NCBI GenBank assembly: GCA_947475475.1 | Contig: CANJOG010000060.1 | Span: 1-8,501, forward strand | Length of the DNA stretch: 8,501 nucleotides | DNA from: Acetobacteraceae bacterium | GTDB taxonomy: Bacteria > Pseudomonadota > Alphaproteobacteria > Acetobacterales > Acetobacteraceae | Reading direction: 5' to 3' | Shown: positions 1 to 8,469 of the stretch, in pieces | Layout of the letters: each line of letters opens with the position of its first letter | Position numbering within the stretch: position 1 is the stretch's first letter | Notes under the pieces: model-generated | The model's input: the letters and a program-made list of their open reading frames with translations, nothing else | Told to the model about the DNA's origin: nothing | The model's database searches: none | Made by a program: the position numbers and the translations under genes

Positions 1-2769
1 AAGGCCCCCACCCGCGCCACCAAGCCGATGGTGCGCAAGCCGGGCTCGGACAAGTTCGAGGACATCACCTGGGACGCGGCGCTGGACCGGATCGCCCGGC
101 TCATGAAGGACGACCGCGACAAGAATTTCGTTGCGAAGAACGACAAGGGGCAGACGGTCAACCGCTGGATTTCCACCGGTTTCCTCGCCGCGTCGGCGAC
201 GACGAACGAGACCGCGTTTGTCACCTACAAGGTGGTGCGCAGCGCGGGCATGCTGGTCTTCGATAACCAAGCAAGAGTCTGACACGGCCCGACGGTGGCG
301 AGTCTCGCCCCGACGTTTGGCCGCGGTGCAATGACGAATAGCTGGACCGACATCAAGAACACCGATCTTGTTGTCATCATGGGCGGCAATGCCGCCGAAG
401 CCCATCCGTGCGGATTTAAATGGGTCACCGAGGCGAAAGCCAAGCGTGGCGCGAAGTTGATTGTGGTCGATCCGCGCTTCACGCGCTCGGCCGCCGTCGC
501 GGATTTCTATGCGCCGATCCGCCAGGGCACCGACATCGCCTTCCTGCTCGGCGTGATCAACTACCTGATCAGCAACGACAAGATTCAGTGGGAATATACC
601 AAGGCCTTCACCAACGCCTCCTATATCGTCAAGGAAGGCTTCGGCTACGCGGACGGGTTGTTCACCGGCTATGACGAGGCCAAGCGGGATTATGACCGCT
701 CGACCTGGGAACACGAGTTCGACGAAAACGGCTATGTGAAGACCGATCCGACGCTGGCGCATCCGCGCACGGTGTGGCAGTTGCTGAAGAAGCATGTCGC
801 CACCTACACGCCTGAGATGGTGGAACGCATCTGCGGCACGCCGAAGGCGAAGTTCCTCAAGGTCGCCGAGATGATCGGCGAGACGTCCAAGCCCGACAAG
901 GTGATGACGTCGATGTATGCGCTCGGCTGGACGCAACATTCCAAGGGCTCGCAGAATATCCGCGGCATGGCGATGATCCAGTTGCTGCTTGGCAATATGG
1001 GCATGCGCGGCGGCGGTATGAATGCGTTGCGCGGGCACTCAAACATCCAGGGCCTGACCGATCTGGGCCTGATGTCCAACCTCATCCCCGGCTATCTGAA
1101 CATGCCGGTCGAGGCGGAAGTCGATTTCGCCAAATATATGGGCACGCGCGGCTTCAAGCCGTTGCAGCCTGGGCAGATGAGCTTCTGGCAGAATTACAAG
1201 AAGTTCTTCGTCAGCTTCCAGAAGTCCATGTGGGGCGATGCGGCGACGAAGGATAATGACTGGGCCTATGACTATCTGCCCAAGCTGGATGTGCCGGGCT
1301 ACGATATCCTGCGCGCCTTCGACATGATGGCGCAGGGCAAGATGAACGGGTATTTCTGCCAGGGCTTCAACCCGCTGCAGAGCTTCCCCAATCGCGCCAA
1401 GTCGCTCGCGGCATTGTCGAAGCTGAAATTCCTCGTCGTCATGGACCCGCTGGAAACCGAGACCGCGCGGTTCTGGGAAAATCACGGCGAGATCAACAAC
1501 GTCAACCCGAAGGATATCCAGACTGAGGTCTTCTCGCTGCCGGCCACCTGCTTTGCCGAGGATGAAGGCTCGCTGACCAATTCCTCGCGCCTGCTGCAAT
1601 GGCACTGGCCGGGCGGCGATGCGCCGGGCCAGGCGAAGAGTGACGTGTGGATCATGTCGCAGCTCTGGCTGCGGCTGAAGGCGCTGTATGAGAAGGAGGG
1701 CGGGGCCTTCCCCGATCCGATTCTCAAACTGCGCTGGCCCTATAAGGATACCAACGAAGCGACACCGGAAGAGATCGCACGCGAAATCAATGGCTCGGCG
1801 CTAGAGACGCTTTACGATCCGGCGGATGCGTCGAAAGTGCTGCTGGAAAAGGGCAAGCAATTGCCCGGCTTCGCGGTGCTGCGCGATGACGGCTCCACGA
1901 CCTGCGGCAACTGGATTTATTCAGGCTGCTTCACCGAAGCCGGCAATATGATGGCGCGGCGCGACAACAGCGAGCGGGACGATTGGGGCAACCATCCGGG
2001 CTGGGCCTTCTCCTGGCCGGCCAATCGCCGCATCCTGTATAACCGCGCCTCGGCCGATGTGTCGGGCAAGGCCTGGGATCCGAAGCGCAAGCTGATCGAA
2101 TGGGATGGCGCCAAATGGGCGGGATACGACATCCCGGACATCGCGCCGGCCTCGAAACCCGACGTCGTGATGCCCTTCATCATGAATCCGGAAGGCGTAA
2201 GCCGGCTCTGGGTGCGCGGCATGATGCGCGACGGGCCTTTCCCCGTGCATTACGAGCCGTTTGAAAGTCCGATCCCCAACGTGCTGAACGCGAAGATCAG
2301 GGGCAACCCGGTCTCGCGCATCTTCCCTGGCGATCTGGCGGCTCTCGGCACATCCGACAAGTTCCCCTATGCGGCGACCACCTATCGCCTGACGGAACAT
2401 TTCCATTTCTGGACCAAGCATGTGCGGGTCAACGCAATGTTACAGCCGGAGGCGTTCGTGGAGATTTCCGAACAGCTTGGCGCGGAAAAGGGCATTGCCA
2501 AGGGCGACTGGGTGCGCGTGTCCTCGGCCCGCGGCTTCATCAAGGCCAAGGCGGTGGTCACCAAGCGCATCAAGCCGATGATCTGCGACGGCAAGACCGT
2601 GCATGTGGTGGGTATTCCCATCCATTACGGCTTTATCGGCGCGGCGCGTCCTGGATTTGGCACCAATACGCTGACGCCCTTCGTGGGCGATGCGAATATT
2701 GAGACGCCGGAATTCAAGGCCTTCCTGGTCAATGTCGAGCGTATCGACAGCGGCCCGGCGATAGCGTGA
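1..2769 (+). CDS. fdnG: Formate dehydrogenase-N/O major (alpha) subunit, selenocysteine-containing, 5'-partial
   Basis: Catalytic subunit of a respiratory formate dehydrogenase. It oxidises formate to CO2 at a Mo/W bis-MGD cofactor and passes electrons to the beta subunit. The frame is open from base 1 and is interrupted only by TGA at 280-282, in the context [15 protein letters not shown], the conserved active-site selenocysteine followed by His in Fdh-N/Fdh-O. The frame then runs 828 codons to TGA 2767-2769, close to the ~820 residues that follow Sec in E. coli FdnG (Sec at 196). Other family landmarks are the stretch before Sec ([10 protein letters not shown]), [13 protein letters not shown] at window codons 127-139, and a C-terminal molybdopterin-dinucleotide-binding region ([20 protein letters not shown]). 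About 100 N-terminal residues are missing: the expected Tat signal and the 4Fe-4S Cys motif lie upstream of the window. The ATG at 28 is internal. The stop lies 16 bases before fdnH. A frameshifted pseudogene is unlikely given the SECIS and seamless homology. Family membership is certain; fdnG versus fdoG cannot be distinguished. Confidence 0.96.
280..282 (+). other. UGA selenocysteine codon in fdnG
   Basis: In-frame TGA that is read as selenocysteine. It lies between the codons for QARV and HGPTV, exactly where Fdh-N/O alpha subunits carry the Mo-liganding Sec. Coding similarity continues in the same frame on both sides, and a SECIS hairpin follows immediately. An automatic annotation that treats this as a stop would split fdnG into a short fragment ending at 282 and a second one starting at the GTG (Val) codon at 295. 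Confidence 0.96.
286..322 (+). promoter_or_regulatory. Bacterial SECIS element in fdnG mRNA
   Basis: Stem-loop just 3' of the UGA that should bind the C-terminal domain of SelB. Numbering the U of UGA as 1, the core is G15-G16 (294-295) paired with C31-C32 (310-311), a bulged U17 (296), a 5-bp helix GGCGA (297-301) with UCGCC (305-309), and the three-base loop GUC (302-304). Bulged U17 and apical G23-U24 (302-303) are the known SelB determinants of the E. coli fdhF SECIS, and here they fall at exactly the same distance from UGA. A weaker lower stem can form between GGCC 286-289 and GGCC 319-322. The pairing was worked out by eye, not by a folding program. Confidence 0.9.
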
Positions 2770-2770
2770 A

Positions 2771-2776
2771 GGGAGG
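2771..2776 (+). promoter_or_regulatory. Strong ribosome binding site of fdnH
   Basis: GGGAGG lies 9 bases before the ATG at 2786, inside the 16-base gap after the fdnG stop. It fixes the start of the beta subunit. Confidence 0.8.
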
Positions 2777-2785
2777 GACATAGAC

Positions 2786-3703
2786 ATGGCAACATCATCG
2801 GTTCCCTCCACGCTCGAGATCGTTCGCAAATCGGCGACCAAAGGCGGCATTACCGGCGCATTGCAGCCTTCCGCCAACGAAGTCGCCAAGCTGATCGACG
2901 TCTCGAAATGCATCGGCTGCAAGGCCTGCCAGTCGGCGTGCCTCGAATGGAACGACAAGGTCGAACCAGTCGGCATCAATCACGGCGTTTATGACAATCC
3001 GATCGACCTGACGGAGAATTCCTTCACGGTGATGCGCTTCACCGAATGGGACAATCCGATGACCGGCGATCTGGAATGGCTTATCCGCAAGGATGGCTGC
3101 ATGCATTGCGCCGATCCGGGCTGCCTCGCGGCATGTCCGAGCCCCGGCGCCATCGTGCAATATGCCAACGGCATCGTCGATTTCGACTCCGATAACTGCA
3201 TCGGCTGCGGCTATTGCGTGAAGGGCTGCCCCTTCAATGTGCCGCGTATTTCCAAGGTGGAAGTCAAAGCGACCAAGTGCACGCTCTGCGTGGACCGTGT
3301 CGGCGTCGGCCAGGGCCCGGCCTGCGCGAAAGCCTGCCCGACCCAGGCGATCACCTTTGGCACCAAGGAGGCGATGAAGAAGCAGGCTGATACACGCATC
3401 GCCGATCTGAAATCACGCGGTTATGACCAGGCGGGTCTGTACGATCCACCGGGCGTGGGCGGCACGCATGTGATGTATGTGCTGCATCATGCAGACCAGC
3501 CGCAGATCTATGCCAACCTGCCGAAGGACCCGCATATTTCGCGCGTGGTGCAGGCCTGGAAGGGCATCGGCAAGATCGGCGGCCTTGGCCTGATCGGCCT
3601 CGCGGCCGTGGCGGGCTTCGTCCACCACGCCGTGATGGGAGCCAACCGCGTCACCGCGGAGGATGAGAAAAAGGGCGCGAAAGTGCAGGAGGACCAGGTA
3701 TGA
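2786..3703 (+). CDS. fdnH: Formate dehydrogenase-N/O iron-sulfur (beta) subunit
   Basis: Electron-transfer subunit linking the alpha active site to the haems of the gamma subunit. It has 305 residues, against about 294-300 in E. coli FdnH/FdoH. Sixteen cysteines form four 4Fe-4S sites: C42/45/48/52 ([11 protein letters not shown]), C105/108/113/117 ([13 protein letters not shown]), C138/141/144/148 ([11 protein letters not shown]) and C165/168/180/184. The family signature [17 protein letters not shown] is at 223-239. A single hydrophobic helix near 263-285 is the C-terminal membrane anchor, followed by a charged tail. The N-terminus ([13 protein letters not shown]) matches the usual start of the family, and the start has a good Shine-Dalgarno. 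There is no signal peptide of its own; in this family the beta subunit is exported together with the Tat-targeted alpha subunit. Its stop overlaps the fdnI start (ATGA), pointing to translational coupling. Confidence 0.97.
   Translation: MATSSVPSTLEIVRKSATKGGITGALQPSANEVAKLIDVSKCIGCKACQSACLEWNDKVEPVGINHGVYDNPIDLTENSFTVMRFTEWDNPMTGDLEWLIRKDGCMHCADPGCLAACPSPGAIVQYANGIVDFDSDNCIGCGYCVKGCPFNVPRISKVEVKATKCTLCVDRVGVGQGPACAKACPTQAITFGTKEAMKKQADTRIADLKSRGYDQAGLYDPPGVGGTHVMYVLHHADQPQIYANLPKDPHISRVVQAWKGIGKIGGLGLIGLAAVAGFVHHAVMGANRVTAEDEKKGAKVQEDQV
3687..3692 (+). promoter_or_regulatory. Strong ribosome binding site of fdnI
   Basis: AGGAGG lies within the last codons of fdnH, 7 bases before the ATG at 3700. 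It supports the start that overlaps the fdnH stop codon. Confidence 0.8.
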
Positions 3704-4347
3704 GTGGCACTCCGGGTACAGTCTCGCGCTACACTGCACCGGCGCGGGCCAATCACTGGGTGACGGCAATTTCGCTGGTGCTGCTTGCATTGTCGGGCAT
3801 GAGCCTGTTCCACCCTTCACTATTCTTCCTCACCAACCTGTTTGGCGGCGGGGCCAGCACGCGCGCTATCCATCCCTGGATCGGCGTCGTGCTGGTGGTG
3901 AGCTTTGCCGGGCTGTTCTTCCGTTTCGTGCGGCTCAATCTTCCCAATGCTGATGACAGCGCCTGGATGCGGGCACTGCCGGCGGTGCTGAAGGGCGATG
4001 AGGAGCGCGTGCCGGAAATCGGCAAATACAATGCCGGTCAGAAACTCGTGTTCTGGGGTATGGCGTTGCTGATCCTCGTGCTGGTCATCTCGGGCCTGCT
4101 GATCTGGGACCAGTATTTCGCCCAATATTCCAGGGTGGAGACCAAGCGCTACGCAGCACTGATCCATGCGATCGGTGCGGTGGTCGTGATCCTGATCCTG
4201 ATCGCGCATGTCTATGCGGCGATCTGGGTGCGCGGCACGATTTCGGCCATGACGACCGGCTCGGTCACGGCTGGCTGGGCCTGGCGCCATCACCGCAAAT
4301 GGCTGCGCGAAGAGGCGGCAAAGGAAGGGCGCGCCGGGAAGGCCTGA
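3700..4347 (+). CDS. fdnI: Formate dehydrogenase-N/O cytochrome b556 (gamma) subunit
   Basis: Integral-membrane dihaem cytochrome b that takes electrons from the beta subunit and reduces the quinone pool. It has 215 residues, against 217 in E. coli FdnI. Four hydrophobic helices can be seen near residues 18-37, 56-78, 114-135 and 150-174. The likely haem ligands are His19, His58, His156 and His170. Each is one position beyond the E. coli FdnI ligands His18, His57, His155 and His169, so both haem sites look intact. The loop between helices 2 and 3 ([27 protein letters not shown]) and the basic cytoplasmic tail ([21 protein letters not shown]) are typical of the family. The ATG overlaps the fdnH stop as ATGA and has AGGAGG upstream. 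fdhE follows after 25 bases. Confidence 0.96.
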   Translation: MSGTPGTVSRYTAPARANHWVTAISLVLLALSGMSLFHPSLFFLTNLFGGGASTRAIHPWIGVVLVVSFAGLFFRFVRLNLPNADDSAWMRALPAVLKGDEERVPEIGKYNAGQKLVFWGMALLILVLVISGLLIWDQYFAQYSRVETKRYAALIHAIGAVVVILILIAHVYAAIWVRGTISAMTTGSVTAGWAWRHHRKWLREEAAKEGRAGKA

Positions 4348-4372
4348 TGCGGCTTTTCCGCGTGAGTCTCAC

Positions 4373-5290
4373 ATGAGCGAGAGCACAACGCCGAATTTCC
4401 CGCCCGTGGAAATCGGTACGGAAGCGCGCCCGCCGGTGATCGTGCTGCCCGATCCGGCAACGCTGTTTGCCCGCCGCGCAGCGCGGTTCCGTGCGCTGGC
4501 GCCGGGGCATGACCTCGCTCCTTATTTGCAGTTCCTGGCCGATATTGCGGATGCACAGCACGGAATTGTGGACACGCTGCCGACTCCAGTGCTGCCGGAT
4601 GCGGACGCCATCGCTCGCGCGGTGGAATTCTCAATGCCGGTGCTGCCACGTTCGCCTTTTACGCCGGATGCGGTGGTGCAGGAAACGCTCGCGCGCCTGC
4701 TTGCCGCACTCAGCGCCATCGACATGCCGGAGCCCGCCCACGCCGCGCTGGAGCGCCTGCGAAATGCCGAGCCGGAGGCGCTCGCCGAGGCGATCCGCAA
4801 CGTGCTGGACGATGCCATTCCGGTCGAGGCGATCCCCGAGCATGTGTTTCTCGGAGCCGCCTTGCAGGTACATTTCGCCCGCGCCGCCGCGCGTTTCGAT
4901 GCCGGGAAACTGGCGTTTATCGCCGATGGCGTCTGCCCGGTTTGCGGCGGCTCGCCGGTCAGTTCCGGCATTGTTGGCTGGCAGGGCTCGGAGCGCACCC
5001 GCTTCTGTACCTGCTCGTTGTGCGCGGCGCGCTGGAACGCTGTGCGCATCAAATGCCTCGCCTGTTCCTCGACCAAGGGCATCCACTACCAGCAGATCGA
5101 GGGCGCGGACGGACAGGTGAAGGCGGAATGCTGCGACGAATGTCGCTCCTACGTGAAGATCATGGCCGAGGATGAGGGCACCACGCTGGATGCCGTGGCT
5201 GATGACGTCGCCAGCCTCGGCCTCGATATACTGGTGCGCGAGGAGGGCTTCCGTCCGGCGGGCGTGAACCTCTTCCTGATTGGCCGGTAA
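4373..5290 (+). CDS. fdhE: Formate dehydrogenase accessory protein FdhE
   Basis: Cytoplasmic, rubredoxin-like accessory protein needed for the activity and assembly of respiratory formate dehydrogenases. In E. coli it interacts with the alpha subunits. It has 305 residues, against 309 in E. coli. The N-terminal half is helical and Ala/Pro-rich. The C-terminal half holds four CxxC metal-binding pairs: C188/C191 ([11 protein letters not shown]), C214/C217 (CSLC, with W221), C228/C231 (CLAC) and C254/C257 (CDEC), followed by SYVKI and [12 protein letters not shown], which are typical of FdhE. Extra cysteines are C212 and C253. The C-terminus ([16 protein letters not shown]) is also the family pattern. 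ATG 4373 has only a weak upstream SD-like sequence, but no better in-frame start is visible. Its position between the structural genes and selB shows that the operon includes maturation functions. Confidence 0.94.
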   Translation: MSESTTPNFPPVEIGTEARPPVIVLPDPATLFARRAARFRALAPGHDLAPYLQFLADIADAQHGIVDTLPTPVLPDADAIARAVEFSMPVLPRSPFTPDAVVQETLARLLAALSAIDMPEPAHAALERLRNAEPEALAEAIRNVLDDAIPVEAIPEHVFLGAALQVHFARAAARFDAGKLAFIADGVCPVCGGSPVSSGIVGWQGSERTRFCTCSLCAARWNAVRIKCLACSSTKGIHYQQIEGADGQVKAECCDECRSYVKIMAEDEGTTLDAVADDVASLGLDILVREEGFRPAGVNLFLIGR

Positions 5291-5307
5291 GCGGGTACCC
5301 TGCCTGC

Positions 5308-7227
5308 ATGATTGTCGGCACCGCAGGCCATATTGACCATGGCAAAACCTCGCTCATCAAGGCGCTCACCGGCACCGACACAGATCGGTTGAAGGAAGAG
5401 AAGGCGCGTGGGATCACCATCGAGCTCGGCTTTGCCTATCTGCCGCGCCCCACTGGCGTCATGGGTTTTGTCGATGTGCCGGGCCATGAGCGTTTCGTGC
5501 ACACGATGCTGGCTGGCGCGCATGGCATCGATTTCGTGCTGTTGGTGATTGCCGCCGATGACGGGGTGATGCCGCAGACCCGCGAGCATCTGGACATCCT
5601 CGACCTGCTCGGCCTCGCGCATGGCTGCGTGGTGCTCTCCAAATCCGATCTGGTCGATGCCGACACGCTGCTGCTACGCGAGCTGGAAATTGGCGAGGCG
5701 CTGCGGGGAACAGCGCTGGAGGGTTCACGCGTACTGCCCGTTTCAACCGTCACCGGGAAGGGGATCGAGGCGCTACTGGCGTTGCTGGATGCGGAGGCGG
5801 CGGCACTTGGCGCGCGCGATGACTCCCGTGCGTTCCGCCTGGCCGTTGATCGGTCTTTCACTCTGTCCGGGGCAGGCACGATCGTGACCGGCACGATTCT
5901 CGATGGCGTGGCCTCGGTCGGCGATGCGGTGCTGCTCTCGCCCTCCGGCCTGGAGGCACGCATCCGTTCCATTCATGCGCAGAACCGGGCGACGCAGACA
6001 GCCGGCGCCGGGGCACGCGCGGCGCTGAATCTCGCCGGGACGTCGATCAGCAAGGAAAATGCGCATCGCGGCGACATGGTGGTCGCGCCCAGCCTGCATG
6101 CACCCACCGCGCGCATCGATGCCGAATTGCGCGTGCTGCCATCGGAGAAAAAGCCGCCGGGCCAGTGGATGCCGGTGCGGCTGCATCACGCCACGGCCGA
6201 GGTTGGCGCGCGGCTGGTGCATCTCGGCACGCCGCCGGTGCCGGGGCAGGTGGGTGATGTGCAACTCATCCTGGAAGAGCCCATCGCCGCCAGCGCACTG
6301 GACCGCTTCATCCTGCGCGACGTGTCGCAGACACGCACGATTGGCGGCGGCCGCTTCCTTGATCTGCGCGCCCCGCAGCGCAAGCGCGCAACGCCAGAAC
6401 GCGCCCGCATTCGTGACGTGCTGCGGCAGTCCGACTCCGCCGCCGTGCTCGGCGGATTGCTCGCAACCCCGCCGCATCTGGTGCCGTTGCCCGCCTTCCT
6501 GGCCGATCGCTGCCTGCGCGCCGAGCAGGGGGGGGAGCTTGCCTCGCATCTGGGCCTTACGACGCTGCGTGTCGATGGCATCGAGCATGTCGCCAGCGCG
6601 GAGTTTTTCGCCGGCTTGCTGGCGCGGCTGGCGGCGGCGCTGGGTGCCTTCCACGCCGCCAATCGCGACCTTGCTGGCATGAGCGCGCAGGCGCTGCGGC
6701 GGCAGGAGGCGGCCTATCTCGGCCCGCCGCTCTTCACCGCGGTGCTGCGGCGCTTCCACGAGGCCGGGGCGCTGGTAATGGAAGGCACGATGGTGCGCCT
6801 GCCGGGCCATTCCATTGCGCTATCGCCGCTGGACCAGATTCTGTGGGGCAAGATCAGCGCCATACTGCTCGATTCCGATGAATTCCGCCTGCCGCGCGTG
6901 CGTGACCTGGCCGGCGATCTGCGCCAGGGTGAATCCGCTATTCGCACGCTGCTGCGCCGCATGCAGCGCGCCGGCAAGGTGGCTGAGGTGGCGCAGGACC
7001 ATTACTATCCGCGCGCCACGCTGGGCGAATTGGTCGAGATCATCATCGAGGTTTCGCATTCCCAGGCGGAAGGCTGGTTCACCGCCGCGCAGTTCCGCGA
7101 CCGCATTGGACTGGGGCGCAAGGTTGCCATCGAAATCCTGGAGTTTTTCGACCGCGTCGGCGTGACCATGCGGCGCGGCGATCTGCGCCGGCCGAACCCG
7201 CATCAGCTCGGCCTGTACCGCGACTAA
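5308..7227 (+). CDS. selB: Selenocysteine-specific translation elongation factor SelB
   Basis: GTPase that carries Sec-tRNA(Sec) to the ribosome and binds the SECIS hairpin so that UGA is decoded as Sec. It has 639 residues, against 614 in E. coli. The GTPase domain shows G1 GHIDHGKT (7-14), G2 [10 protein letters not shown] (34-43), G3 DVPGHE (56-61) and G4 SKSD (111-114). The EF-Tu-like beta-barrel domains follow: [17 protein letters not shown] is at 184-200, and the third domain ends near [10 protein letters not shown] (343-352). From about 370 onward come the winged-helix repeats. The last one ([32 protein letters not shown], about 591-625) is the conserved SECIS-binding fold. The start is 17 bases after fdhE and has no clear Shine-Dalgarno. 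Its presumed RNA target lies about 5 kb upstream, in the same operon. An 8-G run is present at 6528-6535, with the frame intact. Confidence 0.97.
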   Translation: MIVGTAGHIDHGKTSLIKALTGTDTDRLKEEKARGITIELGFAYLPRPTGVMGFVDVPGHERFVHTMLAGAHGIDFVLLVIAADDGVMPQTREHLDILDLLGLAHGCVVLSKSDLVDADTLLLRELEIGEALRGTALEGSRVLPVSTVTGKGIEALLALLDAEAAALGARDDSRAFRLAVDRSFTLSGAGTIVTGTILDGVASVGDAVLLSPSGLEARIRSIHAQNRATQTAGAGARAALNLAGTSISKENAHRGDMVVAPSLHAPTARIDAELRVLPSEKKPPGQWMPVRLHHATAEVGARLVHLGTPPVPGQVGDVQLILEEPIAASALDRFILRDVSQTRTIGGGRFLDLRAPQRKRATPERARIRDVLRQSDSAAVLGGLLATPPHLVPLPAFLADRCLRAEQGGELASHLGLTTLRVDGIEHVASAEFFAGLLARLAAALGAFHAANRDLAGMSAQALRRQEAAYLGPPLFTAVLRRFHEAGALVMEGTMVRLPGHSIALSPLDQILWGKISAILLDSDEFRLPRVRDLAGDLRQGESAIRTLLRRMQRAGKVAEVAQDHYYPRATLGELVEIIIEVSHSQAEGWFTAAQFRDRIGLGRKVAIEILEFFDRVGVTMRRGDLRRPNPHQLGLYRD

Positions 7228-7251
7228 AACATGGGGCCTGAAACTCGGGTG

Positions 7252-7280
7252 GTGCGGGGAGGGCGGGTCTGCGCTAGGCT
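7252..7280 (+). promoter_or_regulatory. Possible promoter upstream of the gene at 7323
   Basis: A TAGGCT hexamer at 7275-7280 could be a -10 box, with GTGCGG at 7252-7257 as a poor -35 at 17-base spacing. A closely similar arrangement precedes the next gene (TAGGCT 8426-8431). The hexamers are far from the sigma-70 consensus; the case rests mainly on the recurrence and on placement in a 95-base gap that follows tightly packed genes. Confidence 0.3.
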
Positions 7281-7322
7281 GGCCCCGAAAGACCATAAAA
7301 TCGGGCGGAAGCGGGCAATCCC

Positions 7323-8396
7323 ATGTCGATCTTGAACTCCAGTTCCTTCGACTCGCTAAGCGAGCACTTCGAGTCCGAATACGCCGCCATCGAGGGTGCG
7401 TTCGATGCGCCATGGTCGGACGGATTGCCCATCGTGCCGCCCACGATTGAGCGGATCGAGCGCATGATCGCCGCCGGCGGGCGCGACCGCGACGAAGGGC
7501 TTGGCACGCTGAAAGAGCGTGATCTCACCTTGCATGTCTGGCAGGCCGCTGCCAGCGCGGTGATGGCAGGCTGCAAGCCGGAATACTTCCCCGTCGTGCT
7601 GGCAAGCTGGGATGCCGCCTTCGATCCGGCGTTCAATCTCAACACCGTGCTCAGCTCGACCGGTGGGGCCGCCATCGCCGCCATTGTCTCCGGCCCCTAT
7701 GGCGAACGGATCGACATGCGCTCCGGCTCCGGCCTGTTCAGCCCCGGCAACCGCGCCAATGCGACGATCGGGCGCGCCATGCGAATCGCCGCAATGTCGG
7801 TGCTCAAGGCGCTGCCTGGCGAACTTGATGCCAGCACCTTCGGCCATCACGGCAAGGGAGGCTTCCATTTCGCCGAGTCAGAGCCGCCCGCTGGCTGGAA
7901 AAGCGCGCGCGAGCGGCTAGGTTTTTCGGCTGATGCGACTACCGTGACGCTGCTCTCCGGCGAGGCACCGCGCCAGGTGATGCATCGCTGGAAGCCGAGC
8001 GTTCACGATATGTTGAGCGTGTTGGCCACGGCCATGCGGATGCCCGCGGGCTGCTCGACCGGCGGGGATGCGCCTTTTTTCGTGTTGCTCGGACCCGAAC
8101 ATGCCGGCGTTCTGCGCGATGGCGGCCTCGGGCCAGAGGAGATCGCCCAGGAACTCTCGGTGCTCTCGCGCATCAGTGCTGATGAGTTGCTGCGCGCCGG
8201 CATCAATCCGGCCAGTCAAGGCAATCACTATAAGCATCGCGACACACAGGGAAATTATATCACTGCGAGTCCGGAACATATCCTCGTTGCCACCGCCGGC
8301 GGGCCTGGCGCGGGGTGGTCCATGGTGGTGCCGTCCTGGAGCACGGCGGTGATCTCGGCGTTGACCACCCGCAAGATTGTCGCACCATCTGTCTGA
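7323..8396 (+). CDS. Conserved protein of unknown function with N-terminal DGLPIVPPT motif
   Basis: 357 residues, no signal peptide or clear membrane helix, so probably cytoplasmic. I recognise the sequence style but not an assigned function. Landmarks are WSDGLPIVPPT (31-41), VMAGCKPEYFPVVLA (80-94), FNLNTV (104-109), SGSGLFSPGNRANATIGRA (134-152), FGHHGKGGFHFAESE (173-187), LLGPEHAG (255-262) and a C-terminal GGPGAGWSMVVPSW (326-339). The many Gly/Pro turns and conserved polar residues suggest an enzyme rather than a structural protein. Only two cysteines are present, C84 and C244 (AGCSTGG). From memory, not checked, proteins with this DGLPxVPPT start are encoded beside small UGSC-family (seleno)proteins, which would make a position next to selB meaningful. 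The ATG at 7323 has a weak GGAAG site (7307-7311). The gene is separated from selB by 95 bases and may have its own promoter. It is a real gene by its length, codon pattern and motif density. Confidence 0.85.
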   Translation: MSILNSSSFDSLSEHFESEYAAIEGAFDAPWSDGLPIVPPTIERIERMIAAGGRDRDEGLGTLKERDLTLHVWQAAASAVMAGCKPEYFPVVLASWDAAFDPAFNLNTVLSSTGGAAIAAIVSGPYGERIDMRSGSGLFSPGNRANATIGRAMRIAAMSVLKALPGELDASTFGHHGKGGFHFAESEPPAGWKSARERLGFSADATTVTLLSGEAPRQVMHRWKPSVHDMLSVLATAMRMPAGCSTGGDAPFFVLLGPEHAGVLRDGGLGPEEIAQELSVLSRISADELLRAGINPASQGNHYKHRDTQGNYITASPEHILVATAGGPGAGWSMVVPSWSTAVISALTTRKIVAPSV

Positions 8397-8402
8397 TGTG
8401 GA

Positions 8403-8431
8403 TTGCGCTGCGTGACGGGCTGACATAGGCT
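8403..8431 (+). promoter_or_regulatory. Possible promoter upstream of the gene at 8492
   Basis: TTGCGC (8403-8408) and TAGGCT (8426-8431) are separated by 17 bases, an acceptable sigma-70-like arrangement with a weak -10. The 20 bases ending in TAGGCT match those ending at 7280 at about 13 positions. The element lies 60 bases before the next start codon. Confidence 0.35.
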
Positions 8432-8449
8432 CGATCAGTATCAACAACA

Positions 8450-8469
8450 GCCGGGGCGAAATGCCCGGC
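8450..8469 (+). other. Hairpin in the leader of the gene at 8492
   Basis: GCCGGG (8450-8455) and CCCGGC (8464-8469) form a perfect 6-bp GC-rich stem around an 8-base loop. No T-run follows, so it is not a classic intrinsic terminator of the upstream gene. It ends 7 bases before the GGAGGGGAGGG ribosome binding site (8477-8487), so it may be a 5' leader structure or chance pairing in GC-rich DNA. Confidence 0.3.

Noticed and set aside
28..282. A short separate gene ending at TGA 282, followed by an independent gene starting at GTG 295
   Set aside because: Both parts are one continuous formate dehydrogenase alpha subunit. The TGA is at the Sec position and a SECIS follows. The frame is also open upstream of 28.
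1..2769. fdnG as a nonsense-mutated pseudogene
   Set aside because: The only in-frame stop falls exactly at the known Sec site, the rest is intact to full family length, and selB is in the same operon.
4349..4361. Terminator between fdnI and fdhE (GCGG-CTTTT-CCGC)
   Set aside because: The stem is only 4 bp, no T-run follows it, and it lies within a 25-base gap between functionally linked genes.
4467..5120. 217-codon plus-strand frame overlapping fdhE
   Set aside because: The Arg/Ser/Ala/Cys-rich translation is typical of an out-of-frame reading, while the fdhE frame shows the conserved CxxC pairs.
5773..6810. 345-codon open frame on the minus strand inside selB
   Set aside because: It is entirely antisense to the well-supported selB coding sequence, has no recognisable motif, and long antisense frames are common in GC-rich DNA. 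Other minus-strand frames such as 1039-1605 were rejected for the same reason.
7228..7322. selC (tRNA-Sec) or a terminator after selB
   Set aside because: No cloverleaf, long acceptor/variable arm or T-loop GTTCGA-type sequence is present. GGGGCC (7233-7238) and GGCCCC (7281-7286) are complementary but 42 bases apart with no T-run. The 8397-8491 spacer likewise has no tRNA.
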